A stretch of 64,000 nt of DNA from Nocardia bovistercoris (GTDB lineage: Bacteria; Actinomycetota; Actinomycetes; Mycobacteriales; Mycobacteriaceae). Positions 7,914 through 16,837 of this stretch are shown here, piece after piece (positions within the stretch are counted from its first letter, which is position 1; each line of letters opens with the position of its first letter). The stretch spans positions 62,001 through 126,000 of the forward strand of contig NZ_JADMLG010000008.1 in the NCBI RefSeq assembly GCF_015674855.1, in the 5' to 3' direction. The notes below the pieces were generated by a model. The model saw nothing but the letters and a program-made list of their open reading frames with translations. It did no database searches and was not told the DNA's origin. The translations under genes and the position numbers were made by a program.

Positions 7914-10286
7914 TCAGATCATGTCGCGGGCGGTCATCCAGCGCATGGTGAACCAGCCGCAGAAGACCGGGAGCCAGCAGGTCAGGACGCGGTAGAGCAG
8001 GACCGAGGGGACGGCGATGGTGGCGGGGACGCCGAAGGCGGCGAGGCCGCCGATGAGGGCGGCTTCGACCGCGCCGACGCCGCCGGGTGTCGGTGCGGCC
8101 GAGGCCAGGGTGCCGCCGATCATGGTGACGATGGTGACGGTCACGAAATTCGTTCCGCCGCCGAAGGCTTCGATGCTCGCCCAGAGGGCGCCCGCCTGGC
8201 CGAGGGTGATCGCGGCGCAACCGGCGATGATGATCGTGAAACGTTTCGGGTCGCGGGCGAGCTGCGCGAGTTCGCTCAGCACTTCCTGGAGTTGGGGGCG
8301 CAGCGAGGTGTTCAGCCAGGTGCGCAGTTTCGGCACGAACATGAACGTGCCGATGATGCCGACCGTGAGTCCGACCGCGAGATAGATCACCATCGCGTCC
8401 GGCACGAAATGCGACAGATCCGCCGAGGTGCCCGCGACGATGCTGAACAGCAGGAGCAGGCTCAGGTGCGTGATGATCTGCACCGCCTGCTGCAACGCCA
8501 CCGCGGCGGTCGCGCGCACCGCCCCGAGCCCGGCCTTCTGCAGGAACCGAACGCTCAACGCGAGACCGCCGACGCGCGCGGGCGTCGTGGTGGCGGCGAA
8601 GGTGTTGGCGATCTGCATGATCACCAGGTTCGTGAAACTCACCAGCCCCGACGCGCACGCCCACAACGCCGCCGCCGCACCGATGTAGGTGAGCGCGGAG
8701 ACCCCGAGACCGAGCAGCGCCCACCACCAGTTCGCCGTCTTCAGCTGGGTGAAGAAGGTCGGCACCGCGCTGATGAACGGATAGGCCACGTAGACCAGGC
8801 CGATCAGCAGCACCAACTGGATGAGTTGGTTGCGGGAGAACCGGGTGATCTGATCGGCCTCGATCTTGTCCTGACCGGTCTGCTTGCGGATCTCCTCGCG
8901 GGCCCGCGACACCACCGAACCCCAGTCGGCCACCGATTTGCGGATGCCACTCGGCATGGCGGTCTTGGTGAGTCGCCGCGAGGCCAGCAGGATCGCCTGC
9001 TCGCCGAGCGCGTCGATGGCGGCGCGCACGGCGGTCTCCTTGCCGAAGACGGCGGTCGTGGTGACGAGCAGCTGCGCGATATCGGATTGGATCTGGGTGT
9101 CCGACGGTCCGAATTCGGCGCTGGCGAAACCCGCGAACAGGGTGTCGCCGTTCTCGATCCTGATCTCGGCGGGCCGCAGGTCGCCGTGCGAGATCTGGCC
9201 GCTGTGCAGCAGGTCGAGCGCGGTCCACACGGCGGGCAGCACCGAATCGGGGTGCTCGGCCAGTGGGGTGCCGCGCGGGGCGCTGTGCGCGTACAGGAAC
9301 CAGCCGCGATCCAGCGCGGCGACGGTGGCGGCGGTCTGCGCGGCCAAGCCGAGGTCGTCGGCGGCGATGGTCATCAGCGCCCGATGTTCGACCGCGCGAT
9401 GCATCGACCCGTGCAGCGCCGCGGTCTCACCTCTGCGGAAGGTGAGCAACCGCCACAGCGTGCGCAGCGCGCCCGAACTGCGCTGATTCTTGCCGTACAG
9501 CTCGACCGTCAACTCCCGCTCCGGGCCGTCGACGGTGGCGGCGAGCGTCAGCGATCCCGGGCCGGTCGGGCGAACGACGGTGAGCGCGTTCACGGTGTGC
9601 CCGCGCCTTGCCAGCACCCGCACCGCGGCGTCGAGCGGCACCTCGAGCGCGGGCGTCCCGACCACCCACACGATGATCGCGCCGACCAGCCAGCCGACGG
9701 CGAGCCCGAACATGGCGCGCGCGGGCACCACCGTGCTGACCACGAGATGGATCGGCGCGAACGCAAGCAGCAGGAACCACAGCCAGCGGCGCGGCCGGGT
9801 CGGCAGCCACGGACTCGACACCGTGAGCACCGCCGCCAGCATCGCTATCCAGCGCGGATCGTCGAGGAACTGGGACAGGAAGGTGTCGAGCCGTTCCGGC
9901 ACTTGCAGATGCCACTTCGGCGCGGAAAGGCCGGTCCCGGTGATGGAGAGCAGCAGCACGGCGAGCAACCCGGCCGCCGCGTACCCGGCGAGCAGTTTCC
10001 ACTGCCTGCCGATGACGAGTTCGATGAGGATCGCGAACGGCAGGATCAGGATCGCGACGCCGTAGATGAGATAGACCAGATTCGACTGGTCGGGGGTGAG
10101 GAATCCGACGATGTCGGAGACCGAGCGTTCCAGGGCGAGCCATTCGGGCCTGGTGATCACGGAGGCGGCGATGACGACGGTCAGCCACAGCGCCGCGAGG
10201 ACGACACGGACGATGTCAGTGGTCCGCCGGATCAGCGGTTGTAGCAGGCTGCCCGTGACCGGGATGTCCCGCCCGTCGACTCGCAT
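7914..10286 (-). CDS. Membrane protein: kinase-like domain fused to a UPF0104/MprF-like flippase domain
   Basis: A 790-residue integral membrane protein. The N-terminal ~220 residues hold about six hydrophobic segments. A soluble middle region of about 270 residues follows, containing HGDLRPAEI, a degenerate phosphotransferase/kinase catalytic-loop motif in which the expected Asn of HGDxxxxN is absent. The C-terminal ~320 residues form the lysylphosphatidylglycerol-synthetase-type transmembrane domain with the TPGGVGAVEAALIGGL motif. The lysyl transferase domain of true MprF is missing, so lysyl-PG synthesis is unlikely; transport of a lipid or lipid-linked glycan is the better inference. The ATG at 10286 begins MRVDGRDIPV and has no clear ribosome site. 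It lies at the end of a group of leftward genes. Confidence 0.8.
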   Translation of the reverse strand: MRVDGRDIPVTGSLLQPLIRRTTDIVRVVLAALWLTVVIAASVITRPEWLALERSVSDIVGFLTPDQSNLVYLIYGVAILILPFAILIELVIGRQWKLLAGYAAAGLLAVLLLSITGTGLSAPKWHLQVPERLDTFLSQFLDDPRWIAMLAAVLTVSSPWLPTRPRRWLWFLLLAFAPIHLVVSTVVPARAMFGLAVGWLVGAIIVWVVGTPALEVPLDAAVRVLARRGHTVNALTVVRPTGPGSLTLAATVDGPERELTVELYGKNQRSSGALRTLWRLLTFRRGETAALHGSMHRAVEHRALMTIAADDLGLAAQTAATVAALDRGWFLYAHSAPRGTPLAEHPDSVLPAVWTALDLLHSGQISHGDLRPAEIRIENGDTLFAGFASAEFGPSDTQIQSDIAQLLVTTTAVFGKETAVRAAIDALGEQAILLASRRLTKTAMPSGIRKSVADWGSVVSRAREEIRKQTGQDKIEADQITRFSRNQLIQLVLLIGLVYVAYPFISAVPTFFTQLKTANWWWALLGLGVSALTYIGAAAALWACASGLVSFTNLVIMQIANTFAATTTPARVGGLALSVRFLQKAGLGAVRATAAVALQQAVQIITHLSLLLLFSIVAGTSADLSHFVPDAMVIYLAVGLTVGIIGTFMFVPKLRTWLNTSLRPQLQEVLSELAQLARDPKRFTIIIAGCAAITLGQAGALWASIEAFGGGTNFVTVTIVTMIGGTLASAAPTPGGVGAVEAALIGGLAAFGVPATIAVPSVLLYRVLTCWLPVFCGWFTMRWMTARDMI

Positions 10287-10525
10287 GTCGTATCGGCACT
10301 TTCGGATCGAGTTGGAGCTGCACCGGCCACCCGCATCGCGTAGAGCGTGAGTATGCGGCAGGTCACCGCACCCGGTCGACATCAACACGCCGCGGCGGTT
10401 CGACGACGCGCGGATGCCGCTCGGGCGTTGCTCAGCCTGCCAGAGCCTGCGGCGATCCCGCCGAGCACCCCGGCGCGGACTCTCTCGAGGCTGGTCGGCC
10501 CGCTGATCGCGGTGGCGCGAGCCGT

Positions 10526-11272
10526 TCAGGACGCGTGCCTGCCCGGCGCCTCCGCCCGCGCGCCGACGCTGAACACCGAACCGGACATCTCGCCGCGATC
10601 GAGTTCGAGGATCGCGCCGATCACCGTCTCGGTTGGCACCTCGGCCGGGAACGCGTTCGGTGCGACGCCGTTGACCCGCACCCCGAACTCGGCGAACTCG
10701 ACCGCGAGATCCTTGGTGAGCTGATTCAACGCCGCCTTGGACGCCGCGAAGACCGTTCGTCCGGCCGGGTGCGCGTCGGGCAGCGCCGAGATATTGACGA
10801 CATTGCGGTTGCGCGCCCGGTTCACCCCGCCGGCGTGCAGCCAGCACTGTTGCGCCAGCCTTGTCGAAAGCCGCAGCGGCACGGCGACATTGAGGGCGAA
10901 GGTGGGGTCGAACGCGTCGAGCGCGGTGTCGCCGTCGACCACGCCGTGCGGCAGTACCGGTGTCCGCGCGGCGGCGTTGACCAGCAGATCCACTCCACCG
11001 AAGCGGGCGATGGCGAGTTCGACGACCCGCTCCACCGCGCCCGGTTCGGTGAGGTCGGCCTCGATCAGATACACCCGGGAGGCGTTGTCCGGGATCGCGG
11101 CGCGCGGGGCGAAGGGATCGACCAGCCATTCGTGCTGTGACGGAACGGCGGGCACGCGACCGCGATGCACGGCGACGATGTCGTAATGCCGGTACAGCGT
11201 GCGGCAGAAGGCGTCGCCGAGGGCGCCGCCCGCCCCGGTGAGCAGGCAGACCCGCCGTTCAGGCTCGGTCAA
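10526..11272 (-). CDS. Short-chain dehydrogenase/reductase fold protein with Tyr-to-Phe change
   Basis: A 248-residue Rossmann protein. The cofactor loop TGAGGALG (residues 12-19), the NAA motif near 99-101 and Ser162 in NIS are normal for the SDR family. The catalytic YxxxK is replaced by FAASK (Phe175, Lys179), removing the usual proton donor. It may be non-catalytic, use another residue, or act as a binding protein. The start overlaps the end of the upstream 2OG-oxygenase gene by 14 bases, so the two are co-expressed and probably act in one pathway, which is not known. The rest of the fold looks intact and under selection. Confidence 0.8.
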   Translation of the reverse strand: MTEPERRVCLLTGAGGALGDAFCRTLYRHYDIVAVHRGRVPAVPSQHEWLVDPFAPRAAIPDNASRVYLIEADLTEPGAVERVVELAIARFGGVDLLVNAAARTPVLPHGVVDGDTALDAFDPTFALNVAVPLRLSTRLAQQCWLHAGGVNRARNRNVVNISALPDAHPAGRTVFAASKAALNQLTKDLAVEFAEFGVRVNGVAPNAFPAEVPTETVIGAILELDRGEMSGSVFSVGARAEAPGRHAS

Positions 11273-11912
11273 GGCGGTTACCTCTCCGTGGTGGCCGGTG
11301 CAGCGACATCCGCACGTGATGGTGTGCGGCGGCGTTGCCGCCCGCGACGGTGTGCCAGGTGCGCGGCGCGCATTCGAAGACCAGGATCGAATTGTCCAGC
11401 GGCGGTACGAGTACCGCCGGTTCCGGTGCGTCGCCCGCGATGTCCGCGTAGAGGGCGGTCTCCCCGCCGCCGCCGGGTCGCCAGTCGGGATTGTTCAGGT
11501 AGAACATCGCCCGCACCGTGCCCGACCCGAATTCCGCTCCGGCGCTCGGCAGCCCGTGGCTCGGCCGCTCCCATCGCGCGCCCGCCGGATGCTCGCGCAC
11601 CGAACCCTCGATATCTCCGGCCTCGGTGACCCCGGTCACACCGGTGACGAGCGCGCGCCATTCCGCGGTCGTGAACAACGCGAGGGGGCCGTCCCGCAGG
11701 TCCGCGAGCGGAATTCCGCCGTGCTCGTGCCCGTACTCCTCGGCATGCACCCGCGCGTACTCCGCTACGAGCCGCCCGTAGAAGTCGGCGGTGAACACGT
11801 CTCGCGCGTACACGTGCGGAAACGGTCGCGTACGCCGAACCCAGCGTCGATGGGCGAACAGCTCGGTGAACCACCCCGGCCACACGGGCGGATCCCCCGA
11901 TTCCCCTGCCAT
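11259..11912 (-). CDS. 2-oxoglutarate/Fe(II)-dependent oxygenase-like protein
   Basis: A 217-residue protein with the outline of the prolyl-4-hydroxylase-like 2OG oxygenases. It has an N-terminal RPFPHVYARDVF segment, the strand pair MFYLNNPDWRPGGGGETALY, and the distal region DNSILVFECAPRTWHTVAGG with RMSLHRP supplying the expected distal His and 2OG-binding Arg. I cannot place a clean HxD: the matching region reads SHGLPSAG, so the Asp may be missing. Members hydroxylate or otherwise oxidise small molecules or peptides. It is first in a two-gene leftward operon with the SDR. A palindromic candidate operator lies about 110 bases upstream. Confidence 0.65.
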   Translation of the reverse strand: MAGESGDPPVWPGWFTELFAHRRWVRRTRPFPHVYARDVFTADFYGRLVAEYARVHAEEYGHEHGGIPLADLRDGPLALFTTAEWRALVTGVTGVTEAGDIEGSVREHPAGARWERPSHGLPSAGAEFGSGTVRAMFYLNNPDWRPGGGGETALYADIAGDAPEPAVLVPPLDNSILVFECAPRTWHTVAGGNAAAHHHVRMSLHRPPRRGNRLDRA

Positions 11913-12020
11913 CTCACTCCCTCCCGAACGAACACCGCGATCCTATTGACTCCGCCGTCCGCATTCGACCCCGGCTCCGGTGGGTGGGACCGGTATTCGC
12001 TACACATTTGCGGGGACAGT

Positions 12021-12033
12021 TTGTCTCAGACAA
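12021..12033. promoter_or_regulatory. Candidate GntR operator, copy 1
   Basis: A perfect 13-base palindrome, TTGTCT-C-AGACAA, upstream of the oxygenase-SDR operon and against the stop codon of the UbiB-type gene. The same core (TGTCT..GAC) recurs beside the nearby GntR gene and before the DUF5996 gene. It fits the GT-N-AC layout known for FadR-type GntR operators. Confidence 0.5.
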
Positions 12034-12037
12034 TTTG

Positions 12038-13534
12038 TCACGGGGTGCGTCTGATCCCGGCTCCACTGCCCACCGACCGGGCCGCGCGGCGCTCGCGAAC
12101 CGCGCGAAGGTCGACGGGTTCGGGTTCACGCTGGTCGAGACGGTCGAAGACCTCGGCGAGCGCCGGAAAGGATCGCACTACCTCGTCGCGGTAGGAACCC
12201 TCCGCTTCCAGTTGCGCGAGCGCGCCGAGAAGCGTCACCGTGGCGCGGGCGAAAGGCGTGAAATACACGGGTATGTCGCAGTCGCGCGCCACATTGGTCA
12301 GGTGCGGTCGCGTCGCGCGCACCACTTGGCGGCGCAGCCACGGCGAGGACATGCGAAAAGTACGATGCCGCAACGGTTCACCGTAGGACAGCGCCGCAGC
12401 GTACAACGCGTTCACATCGAAAACCCTTTCGGCTCGCACGAATCCGTGCCGCCTGCTCGTCGAGGCGAGTTCGTGCGGGTCACCCTCGAACACGGCGCGG
12501 CAGTAGTCGAGCGCCATGTCCTCGAAGCCGTCCGGCGACCACGTGCGGCACGCGCCGAAATCGACGACGCCGAGTCTGCCGTCGGGCAGCAGCAGGAAGT
12601 TGCCCGGATGCGGGTCGCTGTAGAGCAGTTCCGTTCTGGCGCAACCATCCAAGACGAAACGCACCATGAGCATGCCGACCCGGTCACGGTCGCGCCGCGC
12701 GCCCGAGGCCGCGACGCGCGGCGCGGGTGTGCCGTCCAGCCATTCCGAGATCAGCACGTCACCGCGCTGCTCGACGACCTCGGGCACCCGGAAGTCCGGA
12801 TCGTCGGCGTATGCCGCGGCGAAGGCGCGCTGGCAGCGCGCCTCCTCCGCGTAGTCGAGTTCGGCCAGCAGGCAGGCGCACAGTTCCTCGGTCAACGCCC
12901 GCACATCCGCGCCGGGCATGAAAACCGCGGCCAGCGTCGATATTCCGCGCAGTTGCGCCAGGTCGCCCCGCACCGATTCGCGGGCGCCGGGATACATGAG
13001 TTTGACCGCGACCGTCCGGCCGTCGTGCCAAACCGCCCGGTGCACTTGCCCGATGGATGCCGGTGCGGCGCGGCGTTCGTCGAATTCGCGGAATCGGGAA
13101 CGCCAATCGTGCCCGAAGTGCTGGGCCATGACCATCCGCACGGTCGCGGGCAGCATGGCGGGCGCGGAATCCTGGAGTCGGCCCAGCGCGATCTTGTACG
13201 ACTCGGCCAACTTCGGCGGTAGCGCGAGTTCGTAAATGGCGAGAACTTGGCCGAGTTTCGTGGCGCAGCCCTTGAGTTCGCCGAGCACCTCGAAGATGTG
13301 TTGTGCGGTGCGCGCGCCGATTTCGCGATCGACTTCGGCGGCGGAGCGACCCAGCGCGCGTTTGCCCAGGCCAAGGGCCTGACGGCCCGCGAATGCCACG
13401 GGCAGCGCGGCGAGTTTGGCATTGCGGACCGCCGCGTGGACCGGCGGATTGCCCGGCGCGCGAATTCCGGATATGCGGGTGTGCCCTCCGGTCGATCCGC
13501 CGCCCGGCTGGTCGAATCCGCGTCGAATGGTCAT
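12038..13534 (-). CDS. ABC1/AarF/UbiB-family atypical protein kinase
   Basis: A 498-residue member of the UbiB/COQ8 family of protein-kinase-like proteins, which in other organisms have ATPase activity and assist quinone or lipid metabolism. Seen in order: the family-specific KxGQ motif CATKLGQ (residues 91-96) that blocks normal substrate binding, the Ala-rich nucleotide loop APASIGQVH, the VAVKL lysine, the catalytic loop SDPHPGNFLL and the metal-binding DFG within VVDFGACR. All key motifs are intact. The ATG at 13534 follows AGGTGA. It is divergent from the GntR gene across about 120 bases holding a candidate operator, so control by GntR is likely. Confidence 0.9.
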   Translation of the reverse strand: MTIRRGFDQPGGGSTGGHTRISGIRAPGNPPVHAAVRNAKLAALPVAFAGRQALGLGKRALGRSAAEVDREIGARTAQHIFEVLGELKGCATKLGQVLAIYELALPPKLAESYKIALGRLQDSAPAMLPATVRMVMAQHFGHDWRSRFREFDERRAAPASIGQVHRAVWHDGRTVAVKLMYPGARESVRGDLAQLRGISTLAAVFMPGADVRALTEELCACLLAELDYAEEARCQRAFAAAYADDPDFRVPEVVEQRGDVLISEWLDGTPAPRVAASGARRDRDRVGMLMVRFVLDGCARTELLYSDPHPGNFLLLPDGRLGVVDFGACRTWSPDGFEDMALDYCRAVFEGDPHELASTSRRHGFVRAERVFDVNALYAAALSYGEPLRHRTFRMSSPWLRRQVVRATRPHLTNVARDCDIPVYFTPFARATVTLLGALAQLEAEGSYRDEVVRSFPALAEVFDRLDQREPEPVDLRAVRERRAARSVGSGAGIRRTP

Positions 13535-13600
13535 GAATCACCTCACATTGTGCGCGGATCAGTGTTACACAGGTGCAGGCGCAGAACTCTCGGCCTACAC

Positions 13601-13611
13601 TGTCTGGGACG
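13601..13611. promoter_or_regulatory. Candidate GntR operator, copy 2
   Basis: TGTCTGGGACG lies in the divergent UbiB-gntR region, 46 bases before the gntR start. It shares the core of the other two copies with one base changed from perfect symmetry. TACACT at 13596-13601, overlapping it, could be a -10 of gntR, which would suit autorepression. Confidence 0.45.
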
Positions 13612-13656
13612 TAGCTGGGATGTGTCAGGAATTTGAGAGACGAAAGGGTGGAATCG

Positions 13657-14430
13657 ATGGGATCCCACACGGTAGTCGCCGACGTCGCCGACGAATTGGC
13701 GCGCCGGGTTGCCGCAGGGGAATATCAACCGGGGGAACTGATGCCTTCGGTCCGTCAGGTGGCCGAGGAATTCGAGATGAATCGGGCCACCGCGCAATTG
13801 ACCCTCGGCAGGCTGGAATCCTACGGATTCGTCGAGGCCCGCCGCGGTAAGGGTTTCACCATTCGCGAGGTCCGCGAGGCCGGCGGCATGGACGTGTACC
13901 GGCACCTGTTCCGCTACTCGATCCCGATGCCGGAGGTCGCCGTCGAGATGTTCCGCGACGTGGTCGAGGTGGAGCGCGGCATCGTCATGGGCGCGCTGCT
14001 CTCCTACACCGAAAGCCCGCACGGCATCGAACCGGCCGAACTGAAGGCCACCATCGACAAACTGGAAACGCTGGCGCGCCAAGAGGTTCCGGACTACCAC
14101 CGGATGCTGGCGGTCGAGGTCGCGCTGGTCCGCGAGCTGCTCACCGTGCAGGGCTCGAGCATGCAGCGGGCTATTCTCAATTCCATCGGCGAGATGGTGC
14201 TCGAGGTGCCGCACGCGGTGGCTGCGTACTTCGCGGGCGCCGCGGATCTGCACGTGCTGATCTGGCGCGCGCTCGTGGCCGTGTGGGAATCCGGTTCCGG
14301 CCCTTCGGAAGCGCAGTTGGCCCTGTTCGACGACCTGTTCGGCATGTATCACGAGAAGGTGATCGCCCGGTTCGAGGAACTGGTCGACTTCGCGGGCAGC
14401 GCCGAGGAAGGTCACGCCGCGACCGCGTGA
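13657..14430 (+). CDS. GntR-family transcriptional regulator
   Basis: A 257-residue regulator. Residues 5-70 form the GntR winged helix, with ADELARRVAAGEYQPGELMPSVRQVAEEFEMNR in two runs (helix 1, then the recognition region) and the wing RRGKGF. A helical effector domain of about 180 residues follows. Its FCD-like pattern resembles FadR-type regulators that bind carboxylates, but the metal-binding His residues are not obvious. The ATG at 13657 has AAAGGG at suitable spacing; earlier TTG and GTG codons are less likely. The flanking genes (UbiB-like, oxygenase-SDR, DUF5996) all have the same TGTCT..GAC motif upstream, so I infer a small local regulon. Confidence 0.9.
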   Translation: MGSHTVVADVADELARRVAAGEYQPGELMPSVRQVAEEFEMNRATAQLTLGRLESYGFVEARRGKGFTIREVREAGGMDVYRHLFRYSIPMPEVAVEMFRDVVEVERGIVMGALLSYTESPHGIEPAELKATIDKLETLARQEVPDYHRMLAVEVALVRELLTVQGSSMQRAILNSIGEMVLEVPHAVAAYFAGAADLHVLIWRALVAVWESGSGPSEAQLALFDDLFGMYHEKVIARFEELVDFAGSAEEGHAATA

Positions 14431-14449
14431 CGCGACTCGCGACGACAAC

Positions 14450-14460
14450 TGTCTGAGACG
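14450..14460. promoter_or_regulatory. Candidate GntR operator, copy 3
   Basis: TGTCTGAGACG, nearly symmetric, lies 20 bases after the gntR stop and about 80 bases before the DUF5996 start. Its flank AACTGTCTGAGACGATC parallels the copy at 12021-12033. Confidence 0.5.
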
Positions 14461-14541
14461 ATCTTCGGTGCGCGAATCGGTTCGGCTGTCGGTTCTGGCA
14501 AACTGTTGGCATACGTGTCCGGTCGAACGTACCGTTGGGCT

Positions 14542-15543
14542 ATGACCGAGTCGTTGCCCGCCATGCCCTACGAGTCGTGGCGCCCCACCAAGGAGACGCT
14601 GCACCGATTCACGCAGATCGTCGGCAAGGTCGCCCTCGCCGAGGGCATCCGCCGCAACCACTGGTGGCACATCACCTACCGGCTCACCGCCCGCGGCCTG
14701 CGCACCGTGCCGCTCGGCGCCGCTCGGCGCGGACCCGTATTCGACTGCGCCTTCGACTTTTTCGATCACGTCCTGCGCATCGCCGACGACCGGGGCACCA
14801 CGGTGGAGATCGACATGCCGAACCGCTCGGTGGCCGATTTCTACACCGACGTCAGAAGCGGGCTCGCCGAACTCGGCGTCGACATGGCCATGCCGCATCC
14901 GCATCCGTTCGACCTCCCGGACGCCGAGCGCCCCTTCGCCCGCGACATCGAACACGCCGACTACGACCCCGACCAGGCCCGGGCCGCGTTCGGCGTGCTC
15001 AGCCAGGTCGGACGAATTCTGGAGGAGTTCTCCGCGACCTACTCCGGCAAGGTCAGCCCGGTCCAATTCTTCTGGCACACCTTCGATCTTGCCGTACAGC
15101 GCTTCTCCGACCGGCATGTCGAAATGCCACCGACGGTGGATTCGGTTACCCGCGAGGCATATTCGCGCGAGGAGATCAGCGCGGGCTTCTGGTTCGGCGA
15201 CCCCGACGTGCCCGCCCCCACCTTCTACTCCTACGTCGCGCCCGAACCCGACGGGCTCACCGAGCGCCCGCTGTCCGGCGGAGGCCGTTGGGTCACTGCG
15301 GGATCCGGGCATTCGGCCTACCTGGACTACGACGACGCGCGCCGCGCCGACGATCCGGTCGGCGCGGCGCTGGCCTTCTATCAATCGGTGTACGCGGCGG
15401 GTTCGCAGCTGTGCGAATGGGACACCGACCGACTGGCGTGCTGGGGCGGTGTCACCGACCCGATCCTGGCGCGTACCCACCCGAGGTGGCCGGAATGGCC
15501 GACGCGATCCGCCTCGGATCCGGTCGAACTCAGATCCCGTTGA
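14542..15543 (+). CDS. DUF5996 family protein
   Basis: A 333-residue soluble protein matching the actinobacterial DUF5996 family, whose function is unknown. Recognisable features are the start with YESWRPTKETLHRFTQIVGK, the VFDCAFDFFDHVLRI segment, the PVQFFWHTFDLAVQRFS stretch and the GFWFGD..APTFYSYVAPEP region. It is rich in aromatic residues and lacks a signal peptide or membrane segment. The ATG at 14542 is chosen because homologous-looking sequence begins there; TTG and GTG codons lie upstream. It follows gntR and one candidate operator. Its last 14 bases overlap the convergent nitronate monooxygenase gene. Confidence 0.8.
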   Translation: MTESLPAMPYESWRPTKETLHRFTQIVGKVALAEGIRRNHWWHITYRLTARGLRTVPLGAARRGPVFDCAFDFFDHVLRIADDRGTTVEIDMPNRSVADFYTDVRSGLAELGVDMAMPHPHPFDLPDAERPFARDIEHADYDPDQARAAFGVLSQVGRILEEFSATYSGKVSPVQFFWHTFDLAVQRFSDRHVEMPPTVDSVTREAYSREEISAGFWFGDPDVPAPTFYSYVAPEPDGLTERPLSGGGRWVTAGSGHSAYLDYDDARRADDPVGAALAFYQSVYAAGSQLCEWDTDRLACWGGVTDPILARTHPRWPEWPTRSASDPVELRSR

Positions 15544-16651
15544 GCTTGTTCAGCCGTTCGCAGGCCTCCACGTACTCCTGGATCAGCCGCGCCACTACGT
15601 CGGCGGAACGCTCGACCTTGTTCATCAGCCCGACCACCTGGCCGACCGGGTTGAAGTTCACGTCCTTGGCGGCCTCCGGATAGCGGTGCCCGCGTTTCAC
15701 GCCGTCGAGGGCGACCATCATCTGCAGCGGCATGGGCAGCGGCTTGGGATTGTCCGGGTTCTCCCACGCTTCGGTCCAGTCGTTCTTGAGCATGCGGGCG
15801 GGCTTGCCGGTCCACGCCCGCGAGCGCACGGTGTCGTGGCTGGTGGCGTCGATATAGGACTGCATCTGCGCGGGCGGCACATTGGCCTCCTCAACGGTCA
15901 GCCACACCGATCCGGTCCACGCGCCCGCCGCGCCCATCGCCAAGGCGGCCGCGACCTGGCGACCGTTGCCGATACCGCCCGCCGCGAGCACCGGCAGGTC
16001 GCCGACGGCGTCGATCACCTGCGGCCACAGCACCAGCGAGCTGACCTCGCCGCAGTGCCCGCCGCCCTCGGTGCCCTGGCAGACCACGAAGTCCAGACCC
16101 GCGTTCTTGTGGTTGATCGCGTGTTTGACCGACCCGCAGAGCGCGCCGATGAGCCTGCCCGATTCCTGGATCACGGACACGAACTCCGGCGGCGGGGTGC
16201 CGAGCGCGTTCGCGACCAGCTTCGCTTTCGGATGACGCAGGATCACCTCGATCTGCGGCGCCACGGTGGTGGCCGTCCAGCCGAGCAGCTGATTGTGGTG
16301 CTCGCCTTCGGGCAGCGGCGGCACGCCGTGGTCGGCGAGGAGCTTCTCGGCGAAGTCGCGATGACCCTGCGGAACCAGTTCGGCGAGTTTGGCTTCCAGT
16401 TCCTCCGGACTCAGTCCGTCGATGCCCTTGCCCTCGTATTTGGACGGGATGACCAGGTCGACGCCGTATACGCCGGTGACGTGCTCGTCGAGCCACGCCA
16501 GCTCGACCTCCAGCTGTTCGGCGGTGAAACCGACCGCGCCGAGTACGCCGATGCCGCCGGCATTGCTGACCGCGGCCGCGACGTCACGGCAGTGGGTGAA
16601 GGCGAAGATGGGGAATTCGATCCCCAGCCGGTCGCAGATTTCGGTACGCAT
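15530..16651 (-). CDS. Nitronate monooxygenase family flavoenzyme, probably KstR-controlled
   Basis: A 373-residue FMN-dependent TIM-barrel protein, longer than the other nitronate monooxygenase in this window and from a different subgroup. Motifs: EFPIFAFTHCRDVAAAVS, NAGGIGVLGAV, FVVCQGTEGGGHCGE (glycine-rich loop with His), AAGGIGNGRQ and AMGAAGAWTGS for FMN phosphate. In mycobacteria a similar protein is, as I recall, part of the KstR (cholesterol) regulon. Two KstR-like boxes lie upstream here, the nearer centred about 55 bases before the ATG, which supports a role in steroid or related lipid breakdown. GGGAG precedes the ATG at 16651. The substrate is unproven. Confidence 0.85.
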   Translation of the reverse strand: MRTEICDRLGIEFPIFAFTHCRDVAAAVSNAGGIGVLGAVGFTAEQLEVELAWLDEHVTGVYGVDLVIPSKYEGKGIDGLSPEELEAKLAELVPQGHRDFAEKLLADHGVPPLPEGEHHNQLLGWTATTVAPQIEVILRHPKAKLVANALGTPPPEFVSVIQESGRLIGALCGSVKHAINHKNAGLDFVVCQGTEGGGHCGEVSSLVLWPQVIDAVGDLPVLAAGGIGNGRQVAAALAMGAAGAWTGSVWLTVEEANVPPAQMQSYIDATSHDTVRSRAWTGKPARMLKNDWTEAWENPDNPKPLPMPLQMMVALDGVKRGHRYPEAAKDVNFNPVGQVVGLMNKVERSADVVARLIQEYVEACERLNKLNGI

Positions 16652-16698
16652 CGGTGCTGGTCTCCCTTACTTGCTCCGCGGTCGCGGCCTGCGACTCG

Positions 16699-16713
16699 CT
16701 AGAACGAGTTACA
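16699..16713. promoter_or_regulatory. KstR-like operator 1
   Basis: CTAGAACGAGTTACA contains TAGAACGAGTTACA, which fits the mycobacterial KstR consensus TnnAACnnGTTnnA at every fixed position. It lies 48 bases upstream of the nitronate monooxygenase ATG, where a repressor could block its promoter. Confidence 0.6.
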
Positions 16714-16837
16714 TGATTCTCGCGCGGTATCCGGGCGGGTTCGAGGTGCGTCCGTGCCGCTGAACGGCGCGCGTATCGCAGGTATCGCCATGACGCGGCA
16801 GCGCGCCGTTCGGCTGGCGGGTGCACCATATTTCGAC

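Noticed and set aside
8292..10244. A 650-codon plus-strand frame
   Set aside because: It is antisense to the flippase-like membrane protein, has low-complexity Arg/Gln/Glu composition and no ribosome site.
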